This document shows, piece by piece, positions 46,127 through 59,955 of a stretch of DNA of 64,000 nucleotides; position 1 is the stretch's first letter, and the number at the start of each line of letters is the position of its first letter. Below the pieces are notes generated by a model, which saw nothing but the letters and a program-made list of their open reading frames with translations, had not been told where the DNA came from and did no database searches. Origin of the DNA: Zingiber officinale (taxonomy: Eukaryota > Streptophyta > Magnoliopsida > Zingiberales > Zingiberaceae); NCBI RefSeq assembly GCF_018446385.1, contig NC_055996.1:132666532-132730531 (forward strand), in the 5' to 3' direction. The position numbers and the translations under genes were made by a program.

Positions 46127-49100
46127 TCAAGACCCAATAAGGCCCTTGAAACGAGCAAAAGCTAAAACAGTTACGAGTATCAGTGCAGATATCAATCCTC
46201 CGATAGTAACCACCTATTCAGTAACACAAGAAAGATGTTCATAGAGATAGTCCATAGATCAAATGCTAAGATCTATATGCAAGTTAAAGGTGTTTACCCA
46301 ATTGAAGATGTATTCATGGTTGTCATTCCACGAGAATGGAATGTTCATGCCAAAAATCCCACCCACTAATGAATAGAAAGTCAAACTCACAGTGCAAGCA
46401 CTTAAAAAAAGTTCTAACTGCAGCAGAAAACAAATTAAAATTTAAAGCAGACAAGGCATGATTATGAAAGAAAATAGAAAGAACAAACAGCACCAACTGC
46501 CAAAGAAAATTGTGTTTAATGACGCCATAAATGAAAGACCAACCATAAGATATAGAAAAATTACAACCTGGATCAGCTGATTCCGATGGTTGTCATGCTG
46601 CAAAGTTTAACGTTTAGAAAAAATACCACATAAGGTTTTTTCTTGGCAAATTAACTAATACTAGTTTGATAATACAATAGCTAAAAGGCTACCTGTAAAT
46701 TGATATAGTCCTCAGTATCATCAACGTATTCACGAAGCTGCAAATAGAGCAAATGGAATCACTCAGGAGTAGGCAATTCATTAAAAAAAATAATCTAGCA
46801 ATTTTTATGTAGACAAATCCTCATTAGGTTTGGATACACCAAATTATAGCAAGAAAATAACAAAACTTAAAAGAAACTTGATTGTTTATCCTGGTAGAGT
46901 TGAAAATGCCATTATTATTCTATAGCGCACATACTTTCAAGGGTATTCCTTCAAAATGTTCCCACCAATGAAAGAGGCTCACTATTATAAAGTGCACCTT
47001 TGAGGAAATTACATAATGGGACCATATTCCTACCTTTTATTAGAAATACTTTCACAGAATATAACCAATTGCAACTTAATGAAACTGAAAGTTTTCTCTT
47101 TACAAGCTCTAACTAGTCTAAACATGTAATATTTACTCTCAAAAGCTTCTGAGATCAAGTTAGTCTGATTAAGTTAGACTTTTGCAGACTAATCATGCAT
47201 GTAAGTCACATACATTGAATCAATTGAGAAATAGAAACTAGCATTGTAAATGGAAATATCGTAGTTTTTACAAAAATAAAATTCCTAATATTCCATTGGT
47301 TGATTTAGAAACATTATATGGAAAGGATAAGAAACTGATATTTGGAAGCAATTAGGTGTGCCTCAATATATAAGAAAATGAAAAGGGAAAAAAAAGAAGG
47401 TAAGATGGGATTAAATACATTGAAGTAGGAGGTGTAATGGGTAACACAAGACCAAAGAAAGAATCTTTTATTGAAAAAAAGGAAGATTTCAGGGGAGCAA
47501 CTTGCTCATGCTCTGTTATTAAGTTGATAACTTAACAGCCCTGACCAGGCGCTCAGGAAGGTCTGAAGCTCTTAACAGAAGAGTTCTTTCTCTAACAAGC
47601 AATTAGAGAGCCCCACTGTTGTGGAAATGTTTGAAGACAACATAATGTACTAGTGCAGATCAGGAAATACTGAAATAGATTTCAAAATCAGAATTGGAAT
47701 TCAATTCTTCTTGAAGACGACACTCAATAACGCCAGAGCTGGAGAAGCTCTCACCAGGTCAGCAAAATACCTGATTGGCCTTGTACCTCCTCATGAAAGA
47801 TGAACTGGCAGCGGATAAGCCAGACTGGTTAGAACCAGGACTGGGCAAGTGTGTTCAGTGTGCAACACCAGCAGGGTTGTAGCTCAACCATCAAATCCAA
47901 CCATGCTAATACCAAGAGAACCTCCAGTCATGTAATAATTTAATTACCTTGATCTTATTAGTAATACTGTCTTACATAGTAAATAATAATGAAGTAATCA
48001 ATCCTAAATAATCAGAAAAAATACAGCTTGGTGGTGGTTTGAAGATGAATTTGAATGAGATTTTCAAAGAGGAACAAACGAAAATCATAACATCAACAGA
48101 AGTTGACGTCAGTTAATACCAACATCCTATATGACTTATTTCTGCCTATGCAACTCAATTCATTTCGTAGAGTAAGATGAAAAAGTGCATATGAGAGAGA
48201 AAAGAGAGACGATATTCAGCATTTTTTTGTGAATTCTATACTTACTGTATTCAATTTGTTCAAAGTGCTGTCAATTTGTATGAAATATGCCTGCATCAGC
48301 AGGTTAAACTTAAACATTTAGTAATTGAGTCACTGATAGTTCCAATTTTGAAGGAATATAGAAGAATAAGAGTAGAAGGTGAACATTTCATGGTAACCTC
48401 AAGCAGCATCTCCAGCTCTTCCACATTATAATCACTTCCTTGATTTGTTGCTACACTCGCTTTGCTTATTTTGGGAGATTTTGAAATTAAAAAAGGTGAG
48501 TTCGTCGTTTGGGAGTCATCCAAACGTGGAGACTCTGTAGCCATCTTCCTTGAGAGATAAAGATTAGCCATGTCATTATCATCCTCTAGTAGTTGTTCAA
48601 TTTCATCTCTTACCTGAAAACAAGGAATCGGTATCTTGTAATAAGAAATAATAAAATAAAAAATGAGGGAAATTTATGTTCTGTTTATTTTATGTAAATT
48701 AAAGGAAACAACTGGGAAGGAATTGATTTAGCTATTTGATATATTTAGGTGAAACGACTTACACCTGTGAGCTTCTCTAGCACGAACATACTCCTTTCCA
48801 GTGAGCACAAAAAGGATCTAGAACTATGAATTGATCCTGTCATCTTAAGTGTAATGTTTGTCCTAATTATTTGATCTAGTTGACTTAGAACAAAAAGGAA
48901 CAAACATATAATAATTGTAACTTGATCAATGCGTAACATCCCTGTATACTAATTATGATTGGTAGAACAACTTCTAAATCGTTCAGGAAATCCTACAAAA
49001 CGAGTAGACTCCTAAGAGGTCAAACTGCATAAGTAAAGACAGTGTAGATAACTTTATTGTGTAAGAAAGAACAGTGAGAGAAGGGAACCAAGAATATTTT

Positions 49101-52100
49101 ATATATTTCTAAAAAGTAAAAGAAACAAGATCAAGCATTGATGTGTCTAGAAAATTACCAAGACACTCTTGTTTACCCGGGTAAAAGAAGAACCTGAAAG
49201 GGGAAGAGGAAGGGAACAATTTGAAATCTTTTATTCAATTTTAGATTTGTCTAAAGTGAATAAGAGAGAAGAGAAATTAGGAGATAATGATTAGAAAGAC
49301 TGATACAACCCTGCATGTATTGAGACTCCGGAAGGGCAAATAAAGAGCTAGTTTTGTCATTTCACGCATTTTCCCTTCTTTTCTTTTTCGAGTAGAGTAA
49401 CAAAACAAAATAAACTATTCTCTCCCTTCTCCTCCCTCATCAATCGAGCACGGATCCTCTGGTCTGCAAATTGCGGACCAGAGGATGGTCCACTTTTTTA
49501 GACCCTTGATTTGGATGGACCCCACCTATTTAAAGGTGGAGTCTATCCAAATCAAGGGTCCTCATGCAATGGACCAGAGGATCCCTACTGCTCATCAATC
49601 CCCTGTTTCTCACTCAAGTGGACGCCATAGAAGATCCAAAAAAATCTCTATACTATAAAAATTTGTGACGGAATGACAATTTTAATAGTAAATATATCAT
49701 AACTCTGTACTTCTCTAATTCAAGGTTTGAAACCAAATGTCTGGGAAAAGTGAAAAACCCACTTTTTGAACACTAGCAGTCAGCCTTGTCGTAGTACTCT
49801 TAAGCCTCCGCACCTTGTCTAGGTTGACACTGCTGATCTACAAGTAGTCATAATGCAAGTTGGAAAGGGAAGAAATGAATAAAATTGAATACAAAAATAG
49901 TATTGCAATAAAAAAGGAAAATTTTCTGTCACATTTGTGAAGGATGTATCATGCATACGGTGGTTACAAAATAAGAAAATGAAACACATCATACTATCAT
50001 AGTGAACTTCAAACATTAGATAAAAGATACAACAAATCTTTAAAAAACAATGTAGTTGGGATGATTACTATCAGCAAATCATATTGAGGAAATAAATGGC
50101 AAAAATGAAAAGGAAGGAATGAGAGCCAAGAAAAGAAAATCCAATTCTCATAGTATTTATTTTGTCGCCAAGTAGTTTGAACATAGGATCAGCACTTGCC
50201 CTGCTAAGTTTGTGTAAAAAAGTCACCTTAAATTTTCTTTCTTCAGGTTGCTATGTTAAACTACTTTCATCTCCTAGTTAATCATGGTGTTACTTATGTA
50301 ATTAGTATGAGCCTCTTGTAAATTGAATGATTGTATTTTTATACAAATAGGAAAAGTTAGTTTACTTGAGCTTGATATTTATTTCAAAGGATAAAGTTAA
50401 TCTAGGAATGAGTCACTTTCAATAGGTTTTATTTCATCTTATATGATCAATTGCTTATTTATCATGTCAAACTAGTTGGACTTAAATCTGACAGATGTGG
50501 TCAGAATTATTAGTTAATGATGTTTTTTATTACATTTTTTATAAATTATGTTAAGTATGAAAAAAAAAAAAAATGGCAACCACCATGCCACCCATGTGCA
50601 CATCCCCATACCTCCTCCTTTTTCTCCCTCTTTTTTTCTCTTCCCCACCGAAGATTGCAACCCCTTCTCATCTTCTTCTTTTCCTTCTCTAGCGGCGACG
50701 AACGGCAGATTTCTCTCCCGTTCTTCTTCTCAAGCACAGCAGCCCCTTTTCTTTTGATTTCTCCTCCTGCAAGCAGCAACAGCTGCTGTTCACTCCCAAC
50801 GACAAGGGTAGTATCCCTCCTCCCTGCTTCTTTTGCTGTTTTTCCAGCTCACCACAGCCACCGGAGCCTCTGTCGGAGTTCGTTGAGGCCACTGGAGAAA
50901 AGGAAAAGGTTCTCCTTCCTTGTTCTTTCAACATTTCAGCTATTGCACCCTTTGGTTTGTCCTGCTCTCTCTGCCAACAACAGTAAACCCTTGTTGCTTT
51001 CATTCTCTCTTAGGTTTTTAGCGGTGACTTCTTTTCTTGATTTCCAGCAACGAACAAGAGCGATCAGTTTTTCCTCAAGGAGAATCTGATATCATTTTGT
51101 TTTCTTTGTCTTGATAGCCTTTCCATAATGTTAAAAGGATGAAGATACCTAAACTGATTTTGGGGGAAAACATGCGAGATATATTTGATCCAAATTAGTT
51201 TAGGGATGGGGAAAATTACGAGAAAACACGATCAAAATGATCCTTCGACTTCGAGTTGTAGATAAAAAAATTTAGATGTTCATGTCATGGTTCTTATTAG
51301 ATAGTATTTTGACTATTTGAGTTATGTTGTATTATATTTTGTAGATACAAGTTCGAGTGGAGCACGGTAACCTGCCGACACTCGAAGATTTTTGCTATAC
51401 ATAAGGTGGATACATTTACTCTTGTATATTTCCTTGTGCATGAATAAATATATAAATTAGATTATGTATATGTTGTATCATTGTTTTCAAAATGGGGATT
51501 AAACTGATATTATAAATAGCGAAATGGGTTAAAATATTAAAATCATTGGAAGGTAAATAATTGATATTATTTCTTGTTCACATGTGGGCTCATACTGGGA
51601 TTTATATGGGAAGGATTGTTTTTTTTTAAATTAAAGAAATATTCTGAATTACTTGTCTGTTGATACCTTGTTTTTTTTGACTTGCTTGACCTTTCATATT
51701 CCATGCTTTTGATACTCTATCTATTGATACTTGTAGCTTTTTATCTCTGGACCCTATAATGATAAATTAACAGACTTGATACGGAAATATTACCTTGATT
51801 GACCATTCAATATGAAAAGAGAATAATCATGATAAATATAATCATAAAGGTTAAATAATAAAGATGGTAAATAAAGAATATTAAAAAGTGAAGGCGGTGA
51901 ACCTAGCTTTGTATCAAAACTTTATAGTAGAGTACTGGACCACCCACATATTATTGTGGTAGCGCGGTGGCCCGTGGTCCAGAGTACCTGACCATACACT
52001 CGAGGCATAGTGGCGTGATGTAGCCCTCGGTCAGTGTTTATTATGTCTTCCACCGGTGAGGGCTGATAACCCGTACGTCAGATGACGTATGCAACAGTCT

Positions 52101-55083
52101 TATACTCTGAAGAGGCTTTTAGCCTATCCATGTGATATTACACTCTGATGATATTGGGTCAAGTGATTCACTTTTTAGTTGATTTATCATATTTAGACTA
52201 TGGATATACATGTTGATATTACCATGATAACTTGTATACTGATTGATTAAATAATAAGATTGAAGAATTGATTTTAATTGATGATGACAAATGGTGATAA
52301 GGTGAAGATCCTAAACTCTAATATAAAAATTTTACCTGATTATAGATAATGAGAAGATGATTATACATATATATGTATAAATGTAGAACTTTAGGTTATC
52401 TTAAACCTAAAGTTGTAACAAAAGATTGTGAATTACTCTACTTCTTTGACTTCTTAAACAAGATTAAATTCATGCACATCTTGCTTGAGTATCCACTTAG
52501 CCATTTGGCTAACTTTCTACATTTCTTGGCCTCTAGTTTTGCAGGCACAGGATCCTTTTGATATTGTAGTTGATTTTGGACTTCCATAGGGTTGCTCAGA
52601 GATCTCGATGTACTGATTTTCTAGTTTGTTTTACTTTTGTTTCATTGTATTTACATTCTGCAATTTTATTCCAGATGTCGTTGATCTGTATAGTCTTGTA
52701 GTCTACGAAAAACTAAGACATATATATAAATTTGATACATTTCTTGGTTATTCTATTTTGATAATTCCTAGGGTTTCTTATATTATATTGTCACCGAGTG
52801 GGGTACCGGAAACTATACCCCCAGGGCATGACAAATTAAGTCCCATTTGAATATTCAGTAATAAGATGAATTAATTCATGCTTTTAGTGGGTTACGAGAA
52901 TAGATCAATTAATTCTTTTTTTTTTTGAAATGCTTAGGATGAAAGATGATATAATTACATGCTGAATAATTTATACATATTTTATATGCTAATTCATCTG
53001 ATTGTTACTTGTGATATTAACCAAATTACTAGAAAAAATAATACCTTGCATGTCAGTTCATCTAAGATTGGATAAGCGCTAGCTTCCAATTCTTTTGTAC
53101 GTGCATCAAGCCAATGGCATATAGCTTCTAAAGCAACTTCCAAGGCCCGAAATTCAAACGGAGGAACTGTAGATTGAAAAAAAAAATCACTCAAGAGTAA
53201 TTTCTAAGTGGATAAATTACATAAGCGGATGAACAGGAAAGTAAGAGCCTTGCACATTCATTGTTCGGCATCCTTTTCCTTGGACAGAGTCCATATAGAT
53301 CCATATAATTTCAATCGTACTCCAAAGAAAAGGCAGAACATGTCAAAGGAAATATTAAGTTTCTGAATTTAACAACTCGAAACATTGTTGAAGCAGTTGC
53401 AGTACAAAACATTGGAGCAAAAGGTGATTATACTTACCCAGACACCCCTCGACCCCACAACATGTAGAAGGGAGGTAAATCATAGAGGGCCTTTTGGCCT
53501 AGTGGCCTCCTAGGTGAGGGGGGCGCCTGCAAGGGACGGCTCCACTGATATCGCCGTGATTCGGACCCTAGACCCATTGGAGCAACTCATCACCCGAGTA
53601 CCAACTCGGCTACCCATGAGGGCAATTGCAGTACAAAACATGAACTAACATGAGATTGCACCATATGACCAAAAAAAACAAAACATGGTATGCAATATAT
53701 CCTTCAGGAATAATTTTCATGAACCATTAAATCTAGGAAACGATTGAAGTTAAGTTGCATGCTCTTGCTTTACGTCAAAGGTAACTTTTGTTTCTCTTAC
53801 ATGGAAAGCAGATTGGCATATCCTAACACCTAAGTCTGCTTGCAAATTCTTAGAGCAGTTTCGTATGCATATTCATCCATATCTGTTCTTTTATGTTTTG
53901 GGACAATCTTTGAAGCAACACAAGTTCCGAACTTAACAAGCTTCACGCTGAGATGTGACCCAATTTCTGCTTATGTTTTTCCAGGTCAATATAAAACGCA
54001 CAATATCAGAGTGTTATAGATAAGATAGATGATAGTACTTTCTGTAAATAAAACCAAGAACTAGATTGTAATCTTCTACTTTTGAAAAAATAATAAATTG
54101 TCAGATACCTAAAACCCAGATGCAACAATGATCTTGCCTAGATCAATTATTTGAACTTTATAGCATATTAAATTGTATACAATCAAGGGAGGAAAAGTTA
54201 TAAGGAAGCAAAGGATATCCTTGGTCACCATTTACTTCGGTGACTCCGTAATGGCCTATTGCTTCCCCCTCTGCATGATGAGCAAAATTAGCTGGCAAAC
54301 GATGATGAAGCTCCTGCAAAACTGGGATAACATTCTCTTCAGAGGGGTCTCTTAGCAACACCTACACAGTTAACAAGTATAAATTTGTAAACTTTTTGCT
54401 ACTTCATAGTTGGACCGAAATAGAGAAAAAAACAAAGACGATATTTTAATAAAAACATTAATGTTAAAACCTGTCCTATCTCAGAACAGAGCAATGTAGG
54501 ATGACGAAAGAAACATGTGTCAATGTCATGGCCACTTCAAGGGGATTAAGCTTTTACATGAAATTTAAATATAGTCCTTCAGCATGGAGATAAATAGAAT
54601 AGAATCAACTAAATCAACATAATTTGATTCAAAGTTAAATCAAAATCCCAATCAAACTACAGTAACAAGAAAAGGTTAGAAATGGTATCGAACAAGAAAA
54701 GGATCATCGATATTAATCGCACCTCTTCTGCAGTGATGATCGCTTTGATATGCTGATCCCCCACAAACAAAATAAAGCATCAGCACAACGCGCCGTCCCA
54801 AATACACAGAAAGGAAATAACCACATACGGGAACAGAATACACCTCGAGATTGAGAACGATGGCCCTCTCCCTGCCTAGAATGGCGGAAGGGTAGGAAAG
54901 CAAGGGATCGATGATCCTGAGGTCCCGGGCGTGGATCTGCGCCCTGCGCATAATAACGTGCTTGTCCACGTCCAAGACAGTGCTCCTCCCCGTGCAATCA
55001 AGCGAGACCCAGTTCCTCACCGTCAGCATGTTCTTCGCCACACCGTTCGAATCCGCCGCCGCCGATCGCCCTCCACGGTTCAT
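46127..55083 (-). CDS. MRS2: MRS2-type CorA magnesium transporter
   Basis: Eleven exons (5' to 3'): 55083-54844, 54752-54723, 54361-54229, 53166-53045, 49837-49763, 48613-48398, 48290-48246, 46737-46693, 46597-46568, 46417-46298 and 46213-46127, giving 380 aa. Phases agree throughout. Family blocks appear in order: [92 protein letters not shown] and [10 protein letters not shown]. Membrane segment 1 ends in the signature GMN (residues 335-337, [12 protein letters not shown]), followed by segment 2. This places it in the MRS2-1/-5/-10 clade. These proteins form pentameric Mg2+ channels in plant membranes. The N-terminal half is shorter than in Arabidopsis MRS2-1 (about 440 aa). Introns 3, 4 and 5 carry transposons, yet all splice sites are intact. 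Confidence 0.94.
49446..49590. mobile_element. MITE with 10-bp target duplication, in MRS2 intron 5
   Basis: A 145-bp insert whose ends are inverted repeats (GGATCCTCTGGTC / GACCAGAGGATCC) and whose middle is a second inverted pair (GACCCTTGATTTGGAT / ATCCAAATCAAGGGTC) around ATTTAA. It can fold into one long hairpin. It is flanked by direct repeats CTCATCAATC (49436-49445 and 49591-49600). A 9-11-bp duplication suggests a Mutator-type MITE. Confidence 0.75.
50549..52833. mobile_element. Solo LTR, 2,285 bp (Gypsy Tekay/Del-like), in MRS2 intron 4
   Basis: Starts TGTTAAGTATG, ends GGGCATGACA, and is flanked by perfect 5-bp repeats AATTA (50544-50548 and 52834-52838). Great length, a GC-rich middle (51945-52140, with GTGGCCCGTGGTCC) and a TGACA end fit LTRs of the Tekay/Del chromovirus group, but with no internal coding left the family is inferred. 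The C/T-rich 5' part has spurious frames that are not genes. It lies between MRS2 exons 4 and 5. Confidence 0.75.
53413..53625 (-). mobile_element. tRNA-derived SINE in MRS2 intron 3
   Basis: A 213-bp insert flanked by perfect 16-bp direct repeats TTGCAGTACAAAACAT (53397-53412 and 53626-53641). On the minus strand it has an exact pol III A box TAGCCGAGTTGG (53601-53612) and a B box-like GGTCCGAATC (53558-53567). The body contains GATTTACCTCCC, a phrase close to one in the SINE at 25857. It has the same sense as the host gene. Confidence 0.9.
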
Positions 55084-55728
55084 CGCATCAAGGAGGTATT
55101 CGGGCCGGAAGACACAATGAGGGAAGCACGAGCACCGGGTTTTCGATCTTAGCCGTTACTGGATCATATAGAAGAAGAGACGACGAGAAGAGGGGAGGAT
55201 ATTGAGGAAAAAGATCACTTTTGCTACGGCGGGAGCAACCTAATTCGGCTTCTTTAATAAACCTCTCGAACCCCAACTGAGGATACCCACTTTTTATGCT
55301 TGAATTAAACACTCATAGATACCAAACTGCCATAGGGACTAATCCAGGGTCCCACATAGTTGAACCAATCACCTCACCCAGTGGGTTCAGAGATATTTCA
55401 GATACGAAGGTAGCTCAGACACAATTAGAGAATTCGTATATAAAATCAAATACTTATCCTTCGGAATCAACTACCTTAACAGTTTAAATGCTTTGTTCGA
55501 CATGCTACAACATCTTCTCATTCGAACCCTAATTTAACAAAGTTTACCCCTCCCATAAATTATCCTTGTACAGTCAAATTATAAATAAATATCGCCATCC
55601 GCCTCAAAACCTTTGACGAATGAAATGCTTGCGACAAAAACAAACCGTTACTAGTTAAAGTGGTATATAAATGATGCTAAAGTAAAATACATGAACCGCG
55701 TCCTCATTTCCACCTCCGCATTTGAAGT
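55084..55728. other. Promoter and leader of MRS2, and spacer to p24
   Basis: GC-richer near 55084-55260, as expected for the MRS2 5' UTR on the minus strand. The rest is ordinary spacer towards the 3' end of the p24 gene. No other gene seen. Confidence 0.45.
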
Positions 55729-58700
55729 CTAGACCCTGTTATATCCCACTGATTTGTTGAAAAGGCGTCGGATATAAACAACCTGAAGCCCACTCGCGAG
55801 AGCCAACACAACGTATTCCATTATCGTATAGTAAGTGAGGCGCCGTCTTGTGCTCTCGTTTGCTGCATTGCAAGAAACAATTAGATAGCTTAGGATCCAA
55901 TATAACACATCTACAACCGAAATCAGAATTCTAAAGGACCAAAAGAAACTTTGGGTCTCAAGAACCGATGAATTCTAGCAACATTTGCACTATCATAATA
56001 AGCACGTCAAGCTGAAGTTCAACCAAGATTCACAATAGATACCAACGAACTGATACTTCAAATTTCTAGTGACTCGTAGAATAATGTATACTAGATATAA
56101 AGAAATCCAGATCTATAAACATTGGTAACTGACTCCTTAATATTAGATGCAGATATATACATATCGAATTTGTTAAACTGCAGAAGCAAAAAAGATAAAA
56201 TTACAAGTACACAGGAGATTTGATATCAGTAGTATTCAATAGTTAAGTATTGACGTACATATTTGTAAAATTGAGTTATATTTGCTAAATACAACTTGAA
56301 CCTTCACAAAAGAAGTTGCGCTGTTGACTTACTATGATGGTTACATGAGTTTGTGTTTCTTGCAGAGTTTTGATTAGTTAGTGATATACATATATAATCA
56401 CAATATATTCCCCAAACACTTGCTTTCTTAACTTGCTGATGTTCGCTCATACTTGTGTTTCTTGCAATGGTAGTTATCTCTCCAACTCTAGATATGTAAC
56501 TAAAAATGACTACCATGGAGTAACCTACTAAGGCGTACACTAGTAGCCAATAAAAGAAGACTAAATGATTATTGCTGTTCATAGACTTCCATAGCAAGAA
56601 ACATTCATGTATCAAGTCTAGGTAAGAAAAATAACATATGAATTAACTAAGAATTGGGAACTTTATTTTTACACTTTACAGTGGGTAAATGGAATTGTTA
56701 AAATTGTAAGTTCAAACTCAAATTGTTAAATCTTGATGACCTAAAAGTCACTACATTATGAAATAAAGTAATACTATACAACTTATGAGGAATGGAAATC
56801 ATTTATAGAAAAAATAAATGTACATAAAGATGATTCCAGTATCATCATCCTCTATCAAACTCTAACTGCAAGAATACGGGAATTAACATTAAATATAATT
56901 ATAAACTAATCATTTTTCATGTTTGAACTTTTCCTTTAAATCGACAAGAAAATTCTAGAAAAATAGTATAAATATAAACTAATCATGATAAGCCAAAATA
57001 CATTAGTGATAAAATTTTCTTTCCTTCGTGGAATTTAGTTTTCTTCAATGATTCTTAAGTTTTTCCCCTTCAAAACCAAATCTGAGACATTTTACAGATT
57101 CAAACACAATTAATTCCTACACCAAATTAGTAAATTAAAAAAAATATACATTTGATGGAACAAAACTCAAGGAGTTTAATCATATCAAAGACACAATAAT
57201 ATCCATACAATAATAAGTTCATGTATAATAAATTCACTTTAATAGTCTAACCAATCAAGTATACTGTTGGTCAATTTAACTTACTATGACGATGGCGAAG
57301 TTCTCGTGCTTTTAGATAACGCTGCTCTGCTGTGACAGATTCAAGTGCTTCCCTAAGCTGTGCAATTTTCACATTTATTGGATCCAAATGCTCTGCAAGA
57401 GATCAGGTGCAACAACTCTTGTCGGGAACAATATGGAAATAAAAAGGATAACTTTATATATGATTTTATAAAATAGATGGAGCTGAAGAAAGAAACAATC
57501 ATAATGCCTCTTAGTTAGGATCATATTTAAAAAATGTATCAACAATGAAAACCTAGATTATTCTTTATGAATTGTGCTAAACTAGCAATTAACCATGGAA
57601 AAATAGATGACAAGCTTCAACATCAAATTCAGATAACAACAAAATATGTGAAATTCTCTAAATTCCTTCGCCATTCATTTAACTAACCATCTTTGGCTAT
57701 GTCATGTTCATTCGGAATATGTCCTACATGAATGTAGAATGAGACTGTCTCTGGTGTTCTGTTTGGATTATGGAAACAGAACTTGTACATTCCAGATCGT
57801 GGGGCCTTGAATTCAAACTTATCACCGGATGTCCCCTTCAAGGAATGCACAGTGTTACCAGCTGGAGAAGTTACCTACACAATTTTTCAGATTTCAGTAA
57901 TTAACAACGTTACAATCTGAAAATACCTTTTGAAAGAAGGCTAAAATCATCTGACAAGATAAACGGAAAAGAATATGACTATTTTATTCAAATACACTTG
58001 TCATCTGGAGAAGTTATTTCCTTCTTTGGACATCGCAGAAGTTTGAAGATCCACAACTCAACAATATTTCTAAAGTAAGGTAACTGTATATAAAAAACAC
58101 TGTTAAGGTTGTTACAAAAATTTAGCAGACTTAAGAAGTTTCAATTGTACACACAAACTATTAGTCTTATTTAAAGTTTAGGTGGCCGATTAACAGACCT
58201 AAAAGGTGTGAATAAAATTGATTTTTATTTGGAAATTGGGCTAAACTTGAATAATCAGGAAATTAAAAGTACTAATTAGAACACCACAAACTTATAGCCA
58301 CCAAAATTAACATAATTGTGAAGATAACAAATCAAGGTTTCTAAAACTAACATCCCTTCTTTTTATTTTCTGTCCTTTTGATTCAATGGATGTTGAAATA
58401 CAAGTGCTATAAAAATCAAAGAAAGTTAAATTGGGGGATAGGAAATATTCTAATGCATTGCATATGTTGTAAAGAGATAATTACATGTATTGTATAGAAC
58501 TCAATATAAGAATTTTAAACCTAAAATACAAATGTGGGATTAAACCCCAAAACACCTAACATGTAACACTCATAACACTCCCTCAAACTGGAGCACAAAC
58601 CCTATCTATGTTTACGACAACCACCATACCTCCTCTCCAAATAGTTTCACTAACAAAGACACCATAGGGAGACTACTTCAGAATTTAAAGGATGCTTGAT

Positions 58701-59955
58701 ACAACGGTGAAACAAATATCATGTGTAACAATTCTGGTTAAACTAACAAAAGAACCTACTTCTAATTAACATAAGAGGGTTTTTTTTACACAAATAGAAG
58801 ATAGGTACTATTTTCCATATGATTCTTCCAATGTTTCTCTGCTTGCATCACTTACCAACCAAGGAAAAACGCTTCTAGTTGATTTTAGAGTTCTCCCCTT
58901 TCCAGTGAATGGTGGAATAATAGTTACAGAGCAAACCTTAACATGAATCAATGGTCAACACCAAACTTCACGATCATGACAAAAGCAGGATTAAAACTTT
59001 CGTTAAAGAAATTATTTGGGCACATCATTTATCACAAAAAAATAATAAGAAGAACACAACAATTTCAGATCAGTGGAAGTGTACTTTTCTTCTGCATTTT
59101 CTGATCTAGACTAGTATTAGCTTCCAGTTGAATCTATACTTATCAAAGAGGTTGCTCACCAGCAATGGCTTCTCCAGATTGCAACGGATATTGATGCACC
59201 TCATTCCAAATCACACCTTACATCCCTTACCTATAACCTTCTAAGAAATTCAGCATATGAAGCATCGGTCTTAGTAGGGTGTCAGAACTAAAGAGTTTTA
59301 GGGAAGGGAACTAAAGATTCGATGTCACATTCTTAGCATATAAAATGAATACAGTGAAAGTTATGGTATGAGTTGAAGACACAAGGCAAAAAAAAAAGGT
59401 GGGTGGGGAAGAACAATTTGGATTCTGATTCTTAAATCCTTGTGATTCCAGACAATAAAGCATTCATTAAAACAAAAGAATTGAGATTGAGATCATTTTC
59501 TGTTCCAAACAAGCTGTTATAGAACCAACGGAAACCCTAATATTCATAAAAATCTAAACTTTTTCAAAAAGCAGCAATCAAGCTGATGAATTACCCAAAG
59601 ATAGAAAACGCATCAACATACAACACCTTAATTATCTAATCCTTCCATCTAAATACCGCTTTCTTTATCTAATCTAATAGATCCAATCGAAAAGCCCTTG
59701 CCTGCGTAAGAAAGGGGGAAAATACGCATCACTTACGATAAGATCGATGCCGGGGTGATCGGAGTTCCAGAAGATGTCATGATCCACGACTACGAAATTT
59801 CCCGAGATCGTGTCCCCCTCATAGACGACGAACTCGTAGACGCACTCCACGTCGTTGACGGTGACGGACAGAGCGTAGAGACGGCGGGGGCAGCCGACGA
59901 GAAGGACTACAATCAAGAAGACCTCCCCGAAACTGATTGATCTCCTCCTCTCCAT
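55729..59955 (-). CDS. p24 family cargo receptor, beta subfamily (EMP24/GP25L)
   Basis: Exons 59955-59737, 57874-57688, 57392-57285 and 55862-55729 give 215 aa. A signal peptide (about residues 1-29, FLIVVLLVG core) leads into a GOLD domain, with C38 (VNDVECVYEF) and C106 (SGMYKFCFHNPN) as the expected disulfide pair. A helical stretch (DPINVKIAQLREALESVTAE) precedes the membrane segment (MEYVVLALASGLQVVYI). The short cytosolic tail is RRLFNKSVGYNRV, a beta-subfamily tail like that of Arabidopsis p24-beta2. p24 proteins select cargo in COPI/COPII vesicles between ER and Golgi. Intron 1 is 1.9 kb and AT-rich, with no element recognised. Confidence 0.94.

Noticed and set aside
50517-51089. 190-codon frame rich in Ser and Phe
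   Set aside because: C/T-rich LTR leader sequence translated by chance. It starts outside the LTR and has no domain.
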